From assembly GCA_017406465.1 (NCBI GenBank), contig JAFQYM010000038.1:1-64000 (forward strand): a stretch of DNA of 64,000 bases. Direction: 5' to 3'. Below are positions 49,301 through 56,923 of the stretch, in pieces. The number at the start of each line of letters is the position of its first letter. Within the stretch, counting starts at the first letter, position 1. The translations under genes were made by a program, and so were the position numbers. Source of the DNA: Kiritimatiellia bacterium (GTDB lineage Bacteria; Verrucomicrobiota; Kiritimatiellia; RFP12; UBA1067). The notes beneath the pieces were generated by a model, which saw only the letters and a program-made list of their open reading frames with translations, ran no database searches and was not told the DNA's origin.

Positions 49301-50107
49301 AAGCCCATCGCGCATTTCTACTTCGATCCGTATGTCAGGAACGGCCAGAAGCGCGGCGGCGCGTGGATGAACTCGTTCGACGACCGTTGCGACCGCAGGG
49401 GCGTCCTTCCGCTCGCGCTCGTCTGCACGAACTTCCCGCAGCCAGACGCGAACGGCAAGTCGTATCTTCCGATGCGCGAGGTCGAGACGTTGTTCCACGA
49501 GTTCGGCCACGCGACGCAGTGCATGCTTACGAAGGTAGGCGAAGAGGGCGCGGCCGGTCTTTCGCTCGTCGAATGGGACGCAGTGGAGGTCGCGAGCCAG
49601 TTCAACGAGAACTGGTGCCTCGACGACCGCACGGGAATCGTCGTTCCCGCGGACCTCAAGAAGAAGGTGCTCGCCGCGAAGAACTTCCGAGCGGCGACGG
49701 TCTGCCGCGCCCAGCTCGCGCTTGCCAAGATCGACATGCTCCTTCACATCGGCGAGAACGGCGGCAAGAAGCCGCGCGAGATCAAGGAGGAGATCTTCCG
49801 CCACTTCGACATGCCGATGGTAAAGGAGGATCTCTTCCTCTGCGCGTTCTCGCACATTTTCGCTGGCGGATACTCCGCCGGCTACTACGGCTACAAGTGG
49901 GCCGAGGTGATGAGCGCTGACTGCTATGGCGCGTTCGAGGAGGCGGGGCTTTCCGACGACGCGGCGGTGAAGCGCGTCGGCAAGGCGTACCGCGACACGA
50001 TCCTCGCGCTCGGTGGCAGCGAGTCGGCATACGATGTGTTTCTCCATTTCCGCGGCCGTGCGCCGACGATTGACGCGCTTCTCAGGCAGCAGGGGCTGAA
50101 GAAATGA
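46388..50107 (+). CDS. Single open frame joining an exported FAD oxidoreductase to an M3 oligopeptidase
   Basis: From the ATG at 46388 the frame runs 1239 codons without a stop. Residues 1-20 look like a weak signal peptide. Residues about 22-150 form a carbohydrate-binding-like beta domain (VFVEAESFATLGGW). Residues about 165-600 form an FAD-dependent oxidoreductase (DFVVVGGGFSGMCAAVAAARAG, DRPVFGGNGSNECRV, FDDGVVTTTWYLD, GMMGTMVGRAAALCL). Residues 609-1239 are a complete M3 peptidase. An exported oxidoreductase and a cytoplasmic-type oligopeptidase are an unlikely pair. A TATAAT box at 48200 followed by an in-frame ATG at 48212 suggests two genes whose separating stop has been lost or never existed. 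Confidence 0.75.
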   Translation: MLFGTVLLAAVFECGGLATGGERVFVEAESFATLGGWVIDQQFMDVMGSPYLLAHGIGRQVEDAVTKVDFAAAGKRRLFVRTRDWVSPHGPGRFRVKVGDWTSRELGVGNGDWHWEDCGVVDVAGEMEVRLCDLTGFEGRVDALCFVPDGESPVRPSKAVEEGEAFDFVVVGGGFSGMCAAVAAARAGVRTALVQDRPVFGGNGSNECRVAPSGGLDVGPFPRNADLMKELRAMMPRHQGPACSDNYRIDDEAVGKWLLAETNLSVFASTRCVAAERGTDGSIASVVLHGIRNSRRFRIRARFFCDATGDASLAEQAGVETRWDAECFEETGERLAPHRGNRRESGGLESSCLWFARDAGDVRPFPRCQWALDVARDEDALVEGEVGKTNWLLSGNWSWGSGFYRDPVKEGEQIRDWNFRAIYGLWDYLKNKAAYSENYARAEIYWLGYILAKRDAHRIVGDYVVTGTDMLEGRKFDDGVVTTTWYLDLHGPAPTVEAKFPGGAFRTAGAVLHGGKLAAIQPFEIPFRCFYSKDASNLFAAGKVISGTYVALGSYRVENTCGMMGTMVGRAAALCLRLGVSPRELGKSHLAELKAVLSKPETICYNSRMKKCTFPDWSSLTPEKAAADLPRLLEEAEKGVAKIEASSPQTFEDLEWALADATRPLWELWGMVGHMMSVMNSDEWRKLDEDFRPKIVDFSLRVSQSKRLNDLAKEVLMRLKSCGGASENATRIRILEKSIQGAELAGVSLEGEKKKRFNEISQRLSKLSMDYANSVLDATNAFKFEKDGKTYTIDDANYPQTMKHCADREVREKLFRARSTRAPENTARIDEILALRFEKAKLLGFKNPAELSIAVKSAPSVAAVMKMIDDLDAATEKIAAEEKAELEASAKGAVETLEPWDQSFYATRLREDKYSYSEEELKKHFEVEVVVAGLFKMANFLYGVDIRELKGAEKPSVWHPDVRFFEMSEGGKPIAHFYFDPYVRNGQKRGGAWMNSFDDRCDRRGVLPLALVCTNFPQPDANGKSYLPMREVETLFHEFGHATQCMLTKVGEEGAAGLSLVEWDAVEVASQFNENWCLDDRTGIVVPADLKKKVLAAKNFRAATVCRAQLALAKIDMLLHIGENGGKKPREIKEEIFRHFDMPMVKEDLFLCAFSHIFAGGYSAGYYGYKWAEVMSADCYGAFEEAGLSDDAAVKRVGKAYRDTILALGGSESAYDVFLHFRGRAPTIDALLRQQGLKK
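48200..48205 (+). promoter_or_regulatory. Internal -10 box for the M3 peptidase start
   Basis: TATAAT inside the long frame, 6 nt before the ATG at 48212, the same geometry as the leaderless promoters at 29468 and 40324. It is read through as codons for Cys-Tyr-Asn in the fusion. Confidence 0.6.
48212..50107 (+). CDS. M3-family oligopeptidase, internal start of the fused frame
   Basis: Complete zinc peptidase of the M3 (oligopeptidase A/thimet) family that degrades short peptides in the cytoplasm. The metal site is HEFGH near residue 429 (ETLFHEFGHATQCML) with a downstream Glu in VEWDAVEVASQF. N-terminal helical domain: LTPEKAAADLPRLLEEAEKGVAKIE. C-terminal: FAGGYSAGYYGYKWAEVMSADCYGAF, as in OpdA/Dcp. 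Length 631 aa is close to family members (650-690). The start is at the first Met after the internal TATAAT box and needs no fusion partner. The next gene overlaps its stop by ATGA. Confidence 0.85.
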   Translation: MKKCTFPDWSSLTPEKAAADLPRLLEEAEKGVAKIEASSPQTFEDLEWALADATRPLWELWGMVGHMMSVMNSDEWRKLDEDFRPKIVDFSLRVSQSKRLNDLAKEVLMRLKSCGGASENATRIRILEKSIQGAELAGVSLEGEKKKRFNEISQRLSKLSMDYANSVLDATNAFKFEKDGKTYTIDDANYPQTMKHCADREVREKLFRARSTRAPENTARIDEILALRFEKAKLLGFKNPAELSIAVKSAPSVAAVMKMIDDLDAATEKIAAEEKAELEASAKGAVETLEPWDQSFYATRLREDKYSYSEEELKKHFEVEVVVAGLFKMANFLYGVDIRELKGAEKPSVWHPDVRFFEMSEGGKPIAHFYFDPYVRNGQKRGGAWMNSFDDRCDRRGVLPLALVCTNFPQPDANGKSYLPMREVETLFHEFGHATQCMLTKVGEEGAAGLSLVEWDAVEVASQFNENWCLDDRTGIVVPADLKKKVLAAKNFRAATVCRAQLALAKIDMLLHIGENGGKKPREIKEEIFRHFDMPMVKEDLFLCAFSHIFAGGYSAGYYGYKWAEVMSADCYGAFEEAGLSDDAAVKRVGKAYRDTILALGGSESAYDVFLHFRGRAPTIDALLRQQGLKK

Positions 50108-50709
50108 CGTACCGGGCAAAGAAGAATTTCGTCTCCATCCTGCCCTATGCGGTATGGATGGCAATGATGATCCTGCTTCCGGCGACGCCCGAATGCTATG
50201 CGGCGCGCACGCTCGTCACGATCATCATCCTCCTGCCGTGCCTCTTTTATCTCGAGCACCATCACGGAGTCATCCACCGCAACTCAACGTTCAAGCCGGA
50301 GCTCGTGTGGGGCATCATCGTCGGGCTGCTCGTTCTCGCGATATGGGTCTGGCCGGAGCAGTTCGCCTGGTATCGCAAGTGGTGCATCTACGGCGACGGA
50401 GGCACGGCTTCCGTAGACGAGAGCGAGATGGTTTACAAGATCGTGCGGCTTCTGGGAAGCGCCTTCGTCATTTCCATTGCGGAGGAGCTTTTTTTCCGTC
50501 GCTGGCTGATGCGTTTCGCTGGCTTCTGGCTTATGGTCGCGCTTTTCGCCGTCGAGCATGACCGCTGGCTTGTAGGCGCTATAGCGGGCATGCTCTATGG
50601 CTGGCTTGCCATCAGGAAGGGGCTTCTTTCCGCGATAATCGCCCATGTGACTACGAATCTTGCGCTCGGGCTTTATGTGCTTGAGACGGGTAGCTGGCAG
50701 TTTTGGTGA
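50104..50709 (+). CDS. CPBP-family intramembrane metalloprotease
   Basis: Membrane protein of 201 aa with about six hydrophobic segments. CPBP (Abi/CAAX-protease-like) motifs: [12 protein letters not shown] near residue 126 (EExxxR), AVEHDRW near 148 (single His) and [12 protein letters not shown] near 180 (HxxxN). In gut and soil PVC bacteria a close subgroup accompanies exosortase systems; no exosortase gene is in the window, so that link is a guess. Translation is coupled to the M3 peptidase by ATGA and followed by a methyltransferase whose GTG start overlaps its stop. Confidence 0.75.
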   Translation: MTYRAKKNFVSILPYAVWMAMMILLPATPECYAARTLVTIIILLPCLFYLEHHHGVIHRNSTFKPELVWGIIVGLLVLAIWVWPEQFAWYRKWCIYGDGGTASVDESEMVYKIVRLLGSAFVISIAEELFFRRWLMRFAGFWLMVALFAVEHDRWLVGAIAGMLYGWLAIRKGLLSAIIAHVTTNLALGLYVLETGSWQFW

Positions 50710-51539
50710 GGCAATCGGTGAAAGACGACTACGAGCTTCTCGATTCTGGCGACGGGCGAAAGCTGGAGCGCTTCGGCAAGTATGTGCTTGCGCGTCCGTG
50801 CTCGCAGGCGCTCTGGCGGCCTTCGCGCCCGACGGCGGAATGGAATCGCGCAGACGCGTCGTTCGACCGCGAGGACGGCAACCGCTGGCATGGCCGCACA
50901 AATCTACCCAAGGAATGGACGATTGAGACGGCAGGCATAAAGTTCAAGCTCGGCGGCACAGACTTCGGACACCTCGGGATATTCCCAGAGCAAAGAGCGC
51001 AGTGGAAGTGGATTATGGAACGGGGAACGGGGAACGGGGAACGGGTGTTGAACCTCTTCGCCTACTCCGGCGGCTCCACGATGGCGTCGGCGCTTGGCGG
51101 CGCGGAAGTCTGCCATCTCGACGCGTCGAAGGGGATGGTCGAATGGGCGCGAGAGAACGCGCGGCTGAACGGCCTTGCTGACGCGCCGATCCGCTGGATT
51201 GTAGACGACGCGCACAAGTTCATGAAGCGTGAGATCCGCCGTGGTCGGCGCTATGACGCTATAATTCTCGACCCGCCGACCTTCGGGCGCGGCGCAGGCG
51301 GCGAGATGTACAAGATAGAGCGTGACTTGAAGGAAACGCTCTCGCTTGTGCGCGACCTCTTGAGCGACAAGCCGCGCTTTGTCCTTTTCTCGAGCCATAC
51401 GCCTGGGCTCTCGCCGATTGTCGCCGAGAACATACTTGGCCAGCTTTGGCCAAAGGCCTCGCTTGAATCGGGCGAAATGACACTTGACGGCGAGGGGCTA
51501 AAATGTCCAAGCGGCATCTTCTGCCGCGCAATCTGGTAG
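50706..51539 (+). CDS. Class I SAM-dependent methyltransferase, RlmI/PF10672-like
   Basis: Probably an RNA methyltransferase. Start: GTG at 50706 overlaps the previous stop; a GTG at 50718 is possible. Motifs: [17 protein letters not shown] near residue 82, the SAM strand [15 protein letters not shown] near 114, [23 protein letters not shown] (acidic ribose-binding residue), and [10 protein letters not shown] near 188. At 277 aa it lacks the PUA domain of RlmI. Four GGAACGG heptamers (51017-51044) add about seven residues (ERGTGNGER) in frame just before the SAM strand. Confidence 0.82.
   Translation: MRQSVKDDYELLDSGDGRKLERFGKYVLARPCSQALWRPSRPTAEWNRADASFDREDGNRWHGRTNLPKEWTIETAGIKFKLGGTDFGHLGIFPEQRAQWKWIMERGTGNGERVLNLFAYSGGSTMASALGGAEVCHLDASKGMVEWARENARLNGLADAPIRWIVDDAHKFMKREIRRGRRYDAIILDPPTFGRGAGGEMYKIERDLKETLSLVRDLLSDKPRFVLFSSHTPGLSPIVAENILGQLWPKASLESGEMTLDGEGLKCPSGIFCRAIW
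51017..51044 (+). repeat. GGAACGG heptamer, four tandem copies, in a coding sequence
   Basis: Exact 7-base unit repeated four times (28 bases). The same unit brackets the 50-base element in the broken glycosidase gene at 27876-27890 and 27943-27958. Slippage here would shift the frame of the methyltransferase, so it is a possible on/off switch. Confidence 0.7.
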
Positions 51540-51543
51540 AGCC

Positions 51544-52278
51544 ATGAAGTATCGCTATCTCTATCAGACGAAGGACAACGAGAACAAGGAGGGCTGGATC
51601 AACGCCAAGAGCCGCGAGAACGCATACGCGGAGCTCCGCAAGGCCGGCATAAGGCCCTATCGAGTAATTGGCGACGATCCGTTGAACTGGAAGCCGTATG
51701 CTGCAGGTGCGGCAATCGTCCTTCTCGCCACAGCTCTCGCCGCCGTCCTTCTTGTTGGACGCGAGGACCGCAGGCCACATCCGCGCGCGCAACTCGTCGG
51801 CGATCGCGCCGTCATCGACGCAGGGGTCTATTCCGGGTGGACTAATGTTCTTTCCTCCGCGCTCGACCGGCAGCTCGCGCGGTATGCGCAGCCGGGTCGC
51901 TACGTCGAGCCGGAGGAGTTGACCGAGGCGGATTGCGCCGCGTTCACGGCGGAACTGGACGTGTCGGTCGCCTATGTCGCCGGCGAGCCGCCGGAGCACC
52001 GCATGCTTAAGAACATTGTCGCGAAGATGCGTGAGGATATGCGCGCATACATCGCGGATGGCGGCGATGTCGTGGGGTACTTCGACTTCCTCGACGAACG
52101 CCAGTCGCAGGAGCGCGAGTTTCGCGAGAAGGCGCTCGATACGGTCTATCGCGCCCCAGAGAGCTTGCGTGAACGCGCATGGCTTGGCGTCAACGCCCGA
52201 CTGAAGGACATGGGCATAGAGCCGCTTTCACGGCCTACGGGAATTCAGGAGCTTCCAGAGGAGAAGGAACAACAATGA
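51544..52278 (+). CDS. Single-pass membrane protein with GspF-N-like cytoplasmic domain
   Basis: Residues 1-45 (KYRYLYQTKDNENKEGWINAKSRENAYAELRKAGIRPYRVIG) resemble the N-terminal domain of GspF/PilC type II secretion proteins (Y.Y.A.D..G....G...A.S...A...LR..G). One membrane segment follows at about 55-75 (AAGAAIVLLATALAAVLLV). The rest is a polar, charged domain of about 165 residues with a mostly helical look (REDMRAYIADGGDVVGYFDFLDERQSQEREFREKALD). It lacks the second membrane domain of real GspF. It could be an accessory secretion protein, but the function is unknown. ATGA overlaps the next gene. Confidence 0.5.
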   Translation: MKYRYLYQTKDNENKEGWINAKSRENAYAELRKAGIRPYRVIGDDPLNWKPYAAGAAIVLLATALAAVLLVGREDRRPHPRAQLVGDRAVIDAGVYSGWTNVLSSALDRQLARYAQPGRYVEPEELTEADCAAFTAELDVSVAYVAGEPPEHRMLKNIVAKMREDMRAYIADGGDVVGYFDFLDERQSQEREFREKALDTVYRAPESLRERAWLGVNARLKDMGIEPLSRPTGIQELPEEKEQQ

Positions 52279-54170
52279 GATATAGAATGGCCATTTTCGC
52301 ATTAGCGACATCGCTTGCCGTGCGCGGCGCGGTGGCTGCGCCTGAAATACTCGTCGGTGTTACCGGCTATGGCGAGAGCCCGGAGTTCGGCGAAGTCGTG
52401 ACGAACGGGGAGTGCAACCTCTTCGTCCAGTGGTCGCGCAGCGAGAACCTGATACCAGGCGAGTCCAGGCTGATGGACGCGGCGCTTTTCGAGAAGGCCA
52501 AGGCGAACCACGTGCGCGTCATGACGATCTACGGCAACCAGGACGGACGCAAGACGAAGGCGCTCAAGGCGGCGTGGGGCGACCTCTACCTCGGCAACAA
52601 CATCGGCGAATACGCCGGGTTCCTCTACCAGGACGAGAAGAGCTATTCTAAGAACTGGCCGCAGTGCCGCGACCTCAAGGATGCGCGCGACTGGCTCGTC
52701 GGCACGATGCTCGCCGCGCCGAGGAAGTCGCAGCTTGCGCGTCCGGAAGACGAGCGCGAGCCGTGCGTCTTCTCGACGAGCGGCTCGCCTCTCGCCTGCT
52801 ACGAGCTCGACGGCGGCATCGACGTCATCTGCAACGAGATGTACGCCGTCGGATGCGGTGACCTCGCCTACGCCACGGCCGAGGCGCGCGGCGCGGCGCG
52901 GCGGAGGGGGCGTCCGACGTGGACGGCGTGGCTGGCGCACGAATGGCAGACGTGCTGGCCACGCGTTCCCTATGGCGTCGCGCAGAAGCAGGATTCGCTC
53001 GAGGTCGGCCTCAAGGAGATGTGGGTCATGGGAACCTCGATGATGGTTCTCGAGTCCGGTTCACAGTCGACGCAGGCCCAGGACTACACGCCGCCGGACG
53101 GATCGATGGCGGAGTTCAAGTCGCCGAAGCAGGGATACGACGGCGAAGTGCCGCGCGCCTACCGGAAGACCATGCGCGACTTCTACCGCTGGACGAAGGA
53201 GCATCCAAGGGCTGAAGGCTCGCCCGTCGTCGACGCGGCGCTTCTCATCGGCAACTGCGACGGCTACGTCGGCATGACACACGACATCTTCGCCGTGTTC
53301 GGACAGCACCACCTCGCCGCCACGAACGCGAACTGGAAGTGCGCCGCGCCCGAGTACACCTGGGAGGACGTCATGGAGACGTTCTTCCCGCGCCCGGCGG
53401 ACGCGCTCAGGCCGTTCGCCAATGGTTGGCTCGGCGGCACGCCGCACGGACAGCTCGACGTCGTGAACGTCGATGACGCGACGACGGCCGAACAGCTCTC
53501 GCGCTACAAGGTCGTCGCGTTCGGCGGATGGAACACGATGACGCCGAAGATCGCGGCCGTCTTGCGCGAATACGCCGGGCGCGGCGGACAGGTCGCGCTT
53601 TGCGTGCCGCAGCTTTCGTCGCGCGTCGACCGCGAATTCGCGAACTACGCGGTGACCGACCTCGTGCAGGCCGTGCCGGGCGTGGCGGTATGCCCCCCGA
53701 CGCTCGTCGAAGACATTCTCATGGTCGCCGAGGGCGCGCCGGAGTTCCTGAAGCGCGCGTACCCCGCCTATCTTTCCGCAAAGCTCCGCGTAGCAGACGC
53801 CGCGCTCTCGGACGGCGTGGAAGTCGTCGCGTCGATGGGCAAGAAGCCCTATCTTGTCAAGGCGCCGTTCGGAAAGGGCGCGTTCTGGCTCTGCCTCGCG
53901 TGGGACTATCCCGCCGCACGTCGCGAAGTCGAGGAATTCCCGTCGTACAGGCGTTTCAGGATGGACTTCTGGCGGACGCTCTTGACGGGGCTCGTCGATT
54001 CCGTCCGGCCTTTCCGCGTGACGGGTGACGTTGACTACGTGAACTGGGCCGTCTATCCCGACGGCACGATCTATCTGCTCAACGTCGACTGCGTCGGCCC
54101 GCGCTCCATTTGCGTGAATGGGAACGAGGTGACGCTGTCGCCAAAGGAAATGAAGGAGGTTAGGCCATGA
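52275..54170 (+). CDS. Exported protein of an unrecognised family, paralogue A (glycosidase-like layout)
   Basis: The start at 52275 overlaps the previous stop by ATGA; signal peptide MRYRMAIFALATSLAVRGAVAA. Residues about 23-400 look like a TIM-barrel glycosidase: LGNNIGEYAGFLYQ, CYELDGGIDVICNE, ARGAARRRGRPTWTAWLAHEWQTC, GTSMMVLESGSQ. Residues about 395-560 look like the glutamine-amidotransferase-like domain of GH42-type enzymes (YKVVAFGGWNTMTPKIAAVLREYAGRGGQVALCVPQ). All these blocks are shared with the next gene. Conserved Glu in GEYA, CNE, HEW and VLES are candidate catalytic residues. I do not recognise a named family. Confidence 0.6.
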   Translation: MRYRMAIFALATSLAVRGAVAAPEILVGVTGYGESPEFGEVVTNGECNLFVQWSRSENLIPGESRLMDAALFEKAKANHVRVMTIYGNQDGRKTKALKAAWGDLYLGNNIGEYAGFLYQDEKSYSKNWPQCRDLKDARDWLVGTMLAAPRKSQLARPEDEREPCVFSTSGSPLACYELDGGIDVICNEMYAVGCGDLAYATAEARGAARRRGRPTWTAWLAHEWQTCWPRVPYGVAQKQDSLEVGLKEMWVMGTSMMVLESGSQSTQAQDYTPPDGSMAEFKSPKQGYDGEVPRAYRKTMRDFYRWTKEHPRAEGSPVVDAALLIGNCDGYVGMTHDIFAVFGQHHLAATNANWKCAAPEYTWEDVMETFFPRPADALRPFANGWLGGTPHGQLDVVNVDDATTAEQLSRYKVVAFGGWNTMTPKIAAVLREYAGRGGQVALCVPQLSSRVDREFANYAVTDLVQAVPGVAVCPPTLVEDILMVAEGAPEFLKRAYPAYLSAKLRVADAALSDGVEVVASMGKKPYLVKAPFGKGAFWLCLAWDYPAARREVEEFPSYRRFRMDFWRTLLTGLVDSVRPFRVTGDVDYVNWAVYPDGTIYLLNVDCVGPRSICVNGNEVTLSPKEMKEVRP

Positions 54171-56923
54171 CGGCTATTCTTGCGACGTGTGCGATTTTGG
54201 CAGTGGCGTCCGTCAGCGACAGGGGCGACAAGTTCACCGACGAAGAGCCGATCGCGCTCGAGCTCGGCGGAGCGACGCGTCAGGTGGAGTCGTGGGGGCA
54301 GAGCAAGTGGAACGGACAGTCGCTTTCCGTTACGAACGGAACGCTCGTGTTCACCAAGTCAGTGCATGTCCACGGCGGCAAGATAAACGTCGGACCTGAT
54401 ACCACGCTCAAGTTTGCGCGAGGCTGCTCGCTCGGGACCGGGCTTGGTGACGCTGGAACGCGAATCTTTGACATCGCGCCTGGCTCCCGCCTCGACATGG
54501 ACGGCATCCGCTGGAACATGGACCACACGCGCGTCGTTCTGCCCAAGGGCGCGGAGTGGAACGCCGACCTTGAGCACTTCGAGCTTGCGGGAGGGATGAA
54601 GGACAATCTCTGGGACATCGGCGGACGTGCCTCCTTCCCGCGCGGTATACGCCCCGCCAAGGCCGACTGGGGTCCTGCTCTCAAGGTGGTGCTGCATGAA
54701 GGCGGCGAACTTCTTCTCGGCGGGCCCGTCTCGACGAACAGCACAAAGAAGTGCCGCTTCGAGGTCGTTCTCGAGGGCGGCGTGGTTACGCTTTTCTGGA
54801 ACGCGCAGATAGCCCCCGGCCTCGTTCGGCTCGCTCCCGGCGCGAAGGTCGAGGTCCGCGTTGCCAAGGGCGTGGAATTCGACGAGTCTGCGATTGCCGT
54901 TCCTGACGATGCGACGCTTGCGGTGACACGCGACGTTCCCGTGCCGGATGGGCTGCCCTTGCGCTATTCGCTGACGGTGAAATACGATAGGACTGGGCGC
55001 AGCTGGTGGCTCTACGCCGACGCCCACAAGGACGAAATCGCCGAATGGCACGTGACATACCCGAATCCCGACGTCGAGGCAGAAGAAAAGACCGAGACCG
55101 CGAAGCCGACCGACACGGTGTTCCGCCGCCGCTTCCCGAAAGGCGTGGGTCCGTGGAAGGTGTTAGTTGAGATAACGAACAAGAAGGGCGACAAGGACGT
55201 ACAGGCCGTCACCGTGGCGCGGCCGGAGAAGGTTGTAGTGCAGCCAGCTCCGAACGAGCTCGTGATGGTAGGGCAATGCGGCTACGGCGTCGCCACCAAC
55301 TTGGTGCGCGACATCCTCAAGGACGACCTATGCAACCTCTACGTCGGCTGGAACGGTGCCGCGAAGACGCTGCCACGGAAAGCGCCCGAGGACATCCAGG
55401 AGGCCTGGGCGCAGGCAATCAAGGACCGCAAGATGTGGTCGATGAGCATTTACGCCGGTGACGACGAGAAGTTGCAGAAGGAGATCAGCGACGCCTACGA
55501 AGGGCGCTACCTCGGCAACAACTGCGGCGAATACGCGAGCTTTATGTACCAAGGCCGGAAGGAATGCTGCATACCCATGAACCTCGACCTCGCGTCGGCG
55601 AGGGACCGTTTCGTAAACCGCTACTGCGGCAAGGCCAGCTTTGGATGGCTTGCGAAGTTCCCGTGGGTGTTCTCAACGTGCGGCGCGGCGCTTTCGTGCT
55701 ACGAGCTCGCGGGCGGAATAGACTTCATCTGCAACGAGCAGTGGGCCATTGGCGCGATGAACATCGCCCATACGTCTGCTGAGGCCCGCGGCGCGGCCCG
55801 CAAGTGGGGCCCCGAGTACTGGTGTGCATGGAACGCCCACGAGTGGCAGACGTGCGGACTTCCCTATCGCAGCGAGCAGAAGTACGACTCATGTCTCGTT
55901 GGATTTCTGCAGGAATACGTCTTCGGCACGTCGATGATCGTGCTGGAGTCGGGTGCGCAGGGCAAGCAGGCGTGGCAGTACACCTCGGACGTGCGCGGCC
56001 AGCCGAAAGAAGAGCGCGCGAAGGAGGGGTATGACGGCTATGTCGCGCAGCACTACCGCGACGTGACGAAGAAATTCTACGAATGGGTGAAGGCGAATCC
56101 GCGCGACAAGGGCACGCCCGAGTCGAAAATCGCGATGGCGCTTGGCAATCTCGACGCCTATCTCGGGCAGAACGGTGGCTTCACCGTATGGAGCCAGCAC
56201 GACAACGCCAAGACGAATTCGGCGCTTTGGAAGTACGGCGCGCCTGAGAAGACACAGGCACTGATCGAGGACATTTTCTTCCCGCGTCCAAAGGACCTCG
56301 TCGAGCCGTTCGGCAACTGCTGGCTTGCCGGCACGCCCTACGGCCAGACCGACGTGATGCAGATCGATGACGATTCCTCGATTGCAGACCTGAAACGCTA
56401 CGATCTGCTTGTGTTTGGCGGGTGGAATACGATGACGCCGCACGTGAAGGACCTGCTCGAGCGCTATGTCAATGCAGGCGGCACTCTCGTCCTGTCGCGC
56501 CCCGAGCTTACGACGCGTCTAGACCGCGACTTCATCGGCTATACAGATGCTGACCTCATGGCGCTGTTTGGATTCCTGCCGCCAGAGGGGAAGGACGACG
56601 AGTTCATCGAGAAGCAGTTTGGCAAGGGCCGCTATTTCCTGTTCACGGGGCGCAAGTTCCCCGCTGCGACGAAGGAGGGGCGCGCCGCGTATGAAGCGCT
56701 CGTGAGGCGTCTCGCGTCCGAAGTGAAGCAGACGGTGCGTCTTCTCGGCGAGGGCGATCTGCCGCCGCCGGACTGCATCACCTACGCCGTCTACCAGAAC
56801 AAGATGTACTTCCTCAACATGGACACCCGCCGCGAGCGGAAGTTCGCGTACGAAATCGACGGCAAGCGTTCCGAGATGACGCTTGCTCCCTGCGAGATCA
56901 AGGTCTTGGACCGCAAGAAATAA
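54167..56923 (+). CDS. Exported protein of the same unrecognised family, paralogue B, with extra N-terminal beta domain
   Basis: Coupled by ATGA to paralogue A. Residues about 1-15 are a short signal-like run. Residues about 20-240 form a beta-repeat domain (SLSVTNGTLVFTKSVHVHGGKINVG) like autotransporter passengers, followed by a linker domain to about 355. From about 359 the core repeats paralogue A: LGNNCGEYASFMYQ, CYELAGGIDFICNEQ, ARGAARKWGPEYWCAWNAHEWQTC, GTSMIVLESGAQ, FFPRPKDLVEPFGNCWLAGTPYGQTDV and FGGWNTMTP. A tandem duplication with a domain gained or lost is the simplest reading. The gene end overlaps the convergent acyltransferase gene by 26 bases. Confidence 0.6.
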   Translation: MTAILATCAILAVASVSDRGDKFTDEEPIALELGGATRQVESWGQSKWNGQSLSVTNGTLVFTKSVHVHGGKINVGPDTTLKFARGCSLGTGLGDAGTRIFDIAPGSRLDMDGIRWNMDHTRVVLPKGAEWNADLEHFELAGGMKDNLWDIGGRASFPRGIRPAKADWGPALKVVLHEGGELLLGGPVSTNSTKKCRFEVVLEGGVVTLFWNAQIAPGLVRLAPGAKVEVRVAKGVEFDESAIAVPDDATLAVTRDVPVPDGLPLRYSLTVKYDRTGRSWWLYADAHKDEIAEWHVTYPNPDVEAEEKTETAKPTDTVFRRRFPKGVGPWKVLVEITNKKGDKDVQAVTVARPEKVVVQPAPNELVMVGQCGYGVATNLVRDILKDDLCNLYVGWNGAAKTLPRKAPEDIQEAWAQAIKDRKMWSMSIYAGDDEKLQKEISDAYEGRYLGNNCGEYASFMYQGRKECCIPMNLDLASARDRFVNRYCGKASFGWLAKFPWVFSTCGAALSCYELAGGIDFICNEQWAIGAMNIAHTSAEARGAARKWGPEYWCAWNAHEWQTCGLPYRSEQKYDSCLVGFLQEYVFGTSMIVLESGAQGKQAWQYTSDVRGQPKEERAKEGYDGYVAQHYRDVTKKFYEWVKANPRDKGTPESKIAMALGNLDAYLGQNGGFTVWSQHDNAKTNSALWKYGAPEKTQALIEDIFFPRPKDLVEPFGNCWLAGTPYGQTDVMQIDDDSSIADLKRYDLLVFGGWNTMTPHVKDLLERYVNAGGTLVLSRPELTTRLDRDFIGYTDADLMALFGFLPPEGKDDEFIEKQFGKGRYFLFTGRKFPAATKEGRAAYEALVRRLASEVKQTVRLLGEGDLPPPDCITYAVYQNKMYFLNMDTRRERKFAYEIDGKRSEMTLAPCEIKVLDRKK

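Noticed and set aside
48179-50164. Minus-strand open frame of about 660 codons over the M3 peptidase
   Set aside because: Shadow frame; the plus strand carries HEFGH and the full peptidase.
51017-51044. CRISPR array
   Set aside because: Units are 7 bases with no spacers; no array with regular repeat-spacer structure and no cas genes were seen anywhere in the window.
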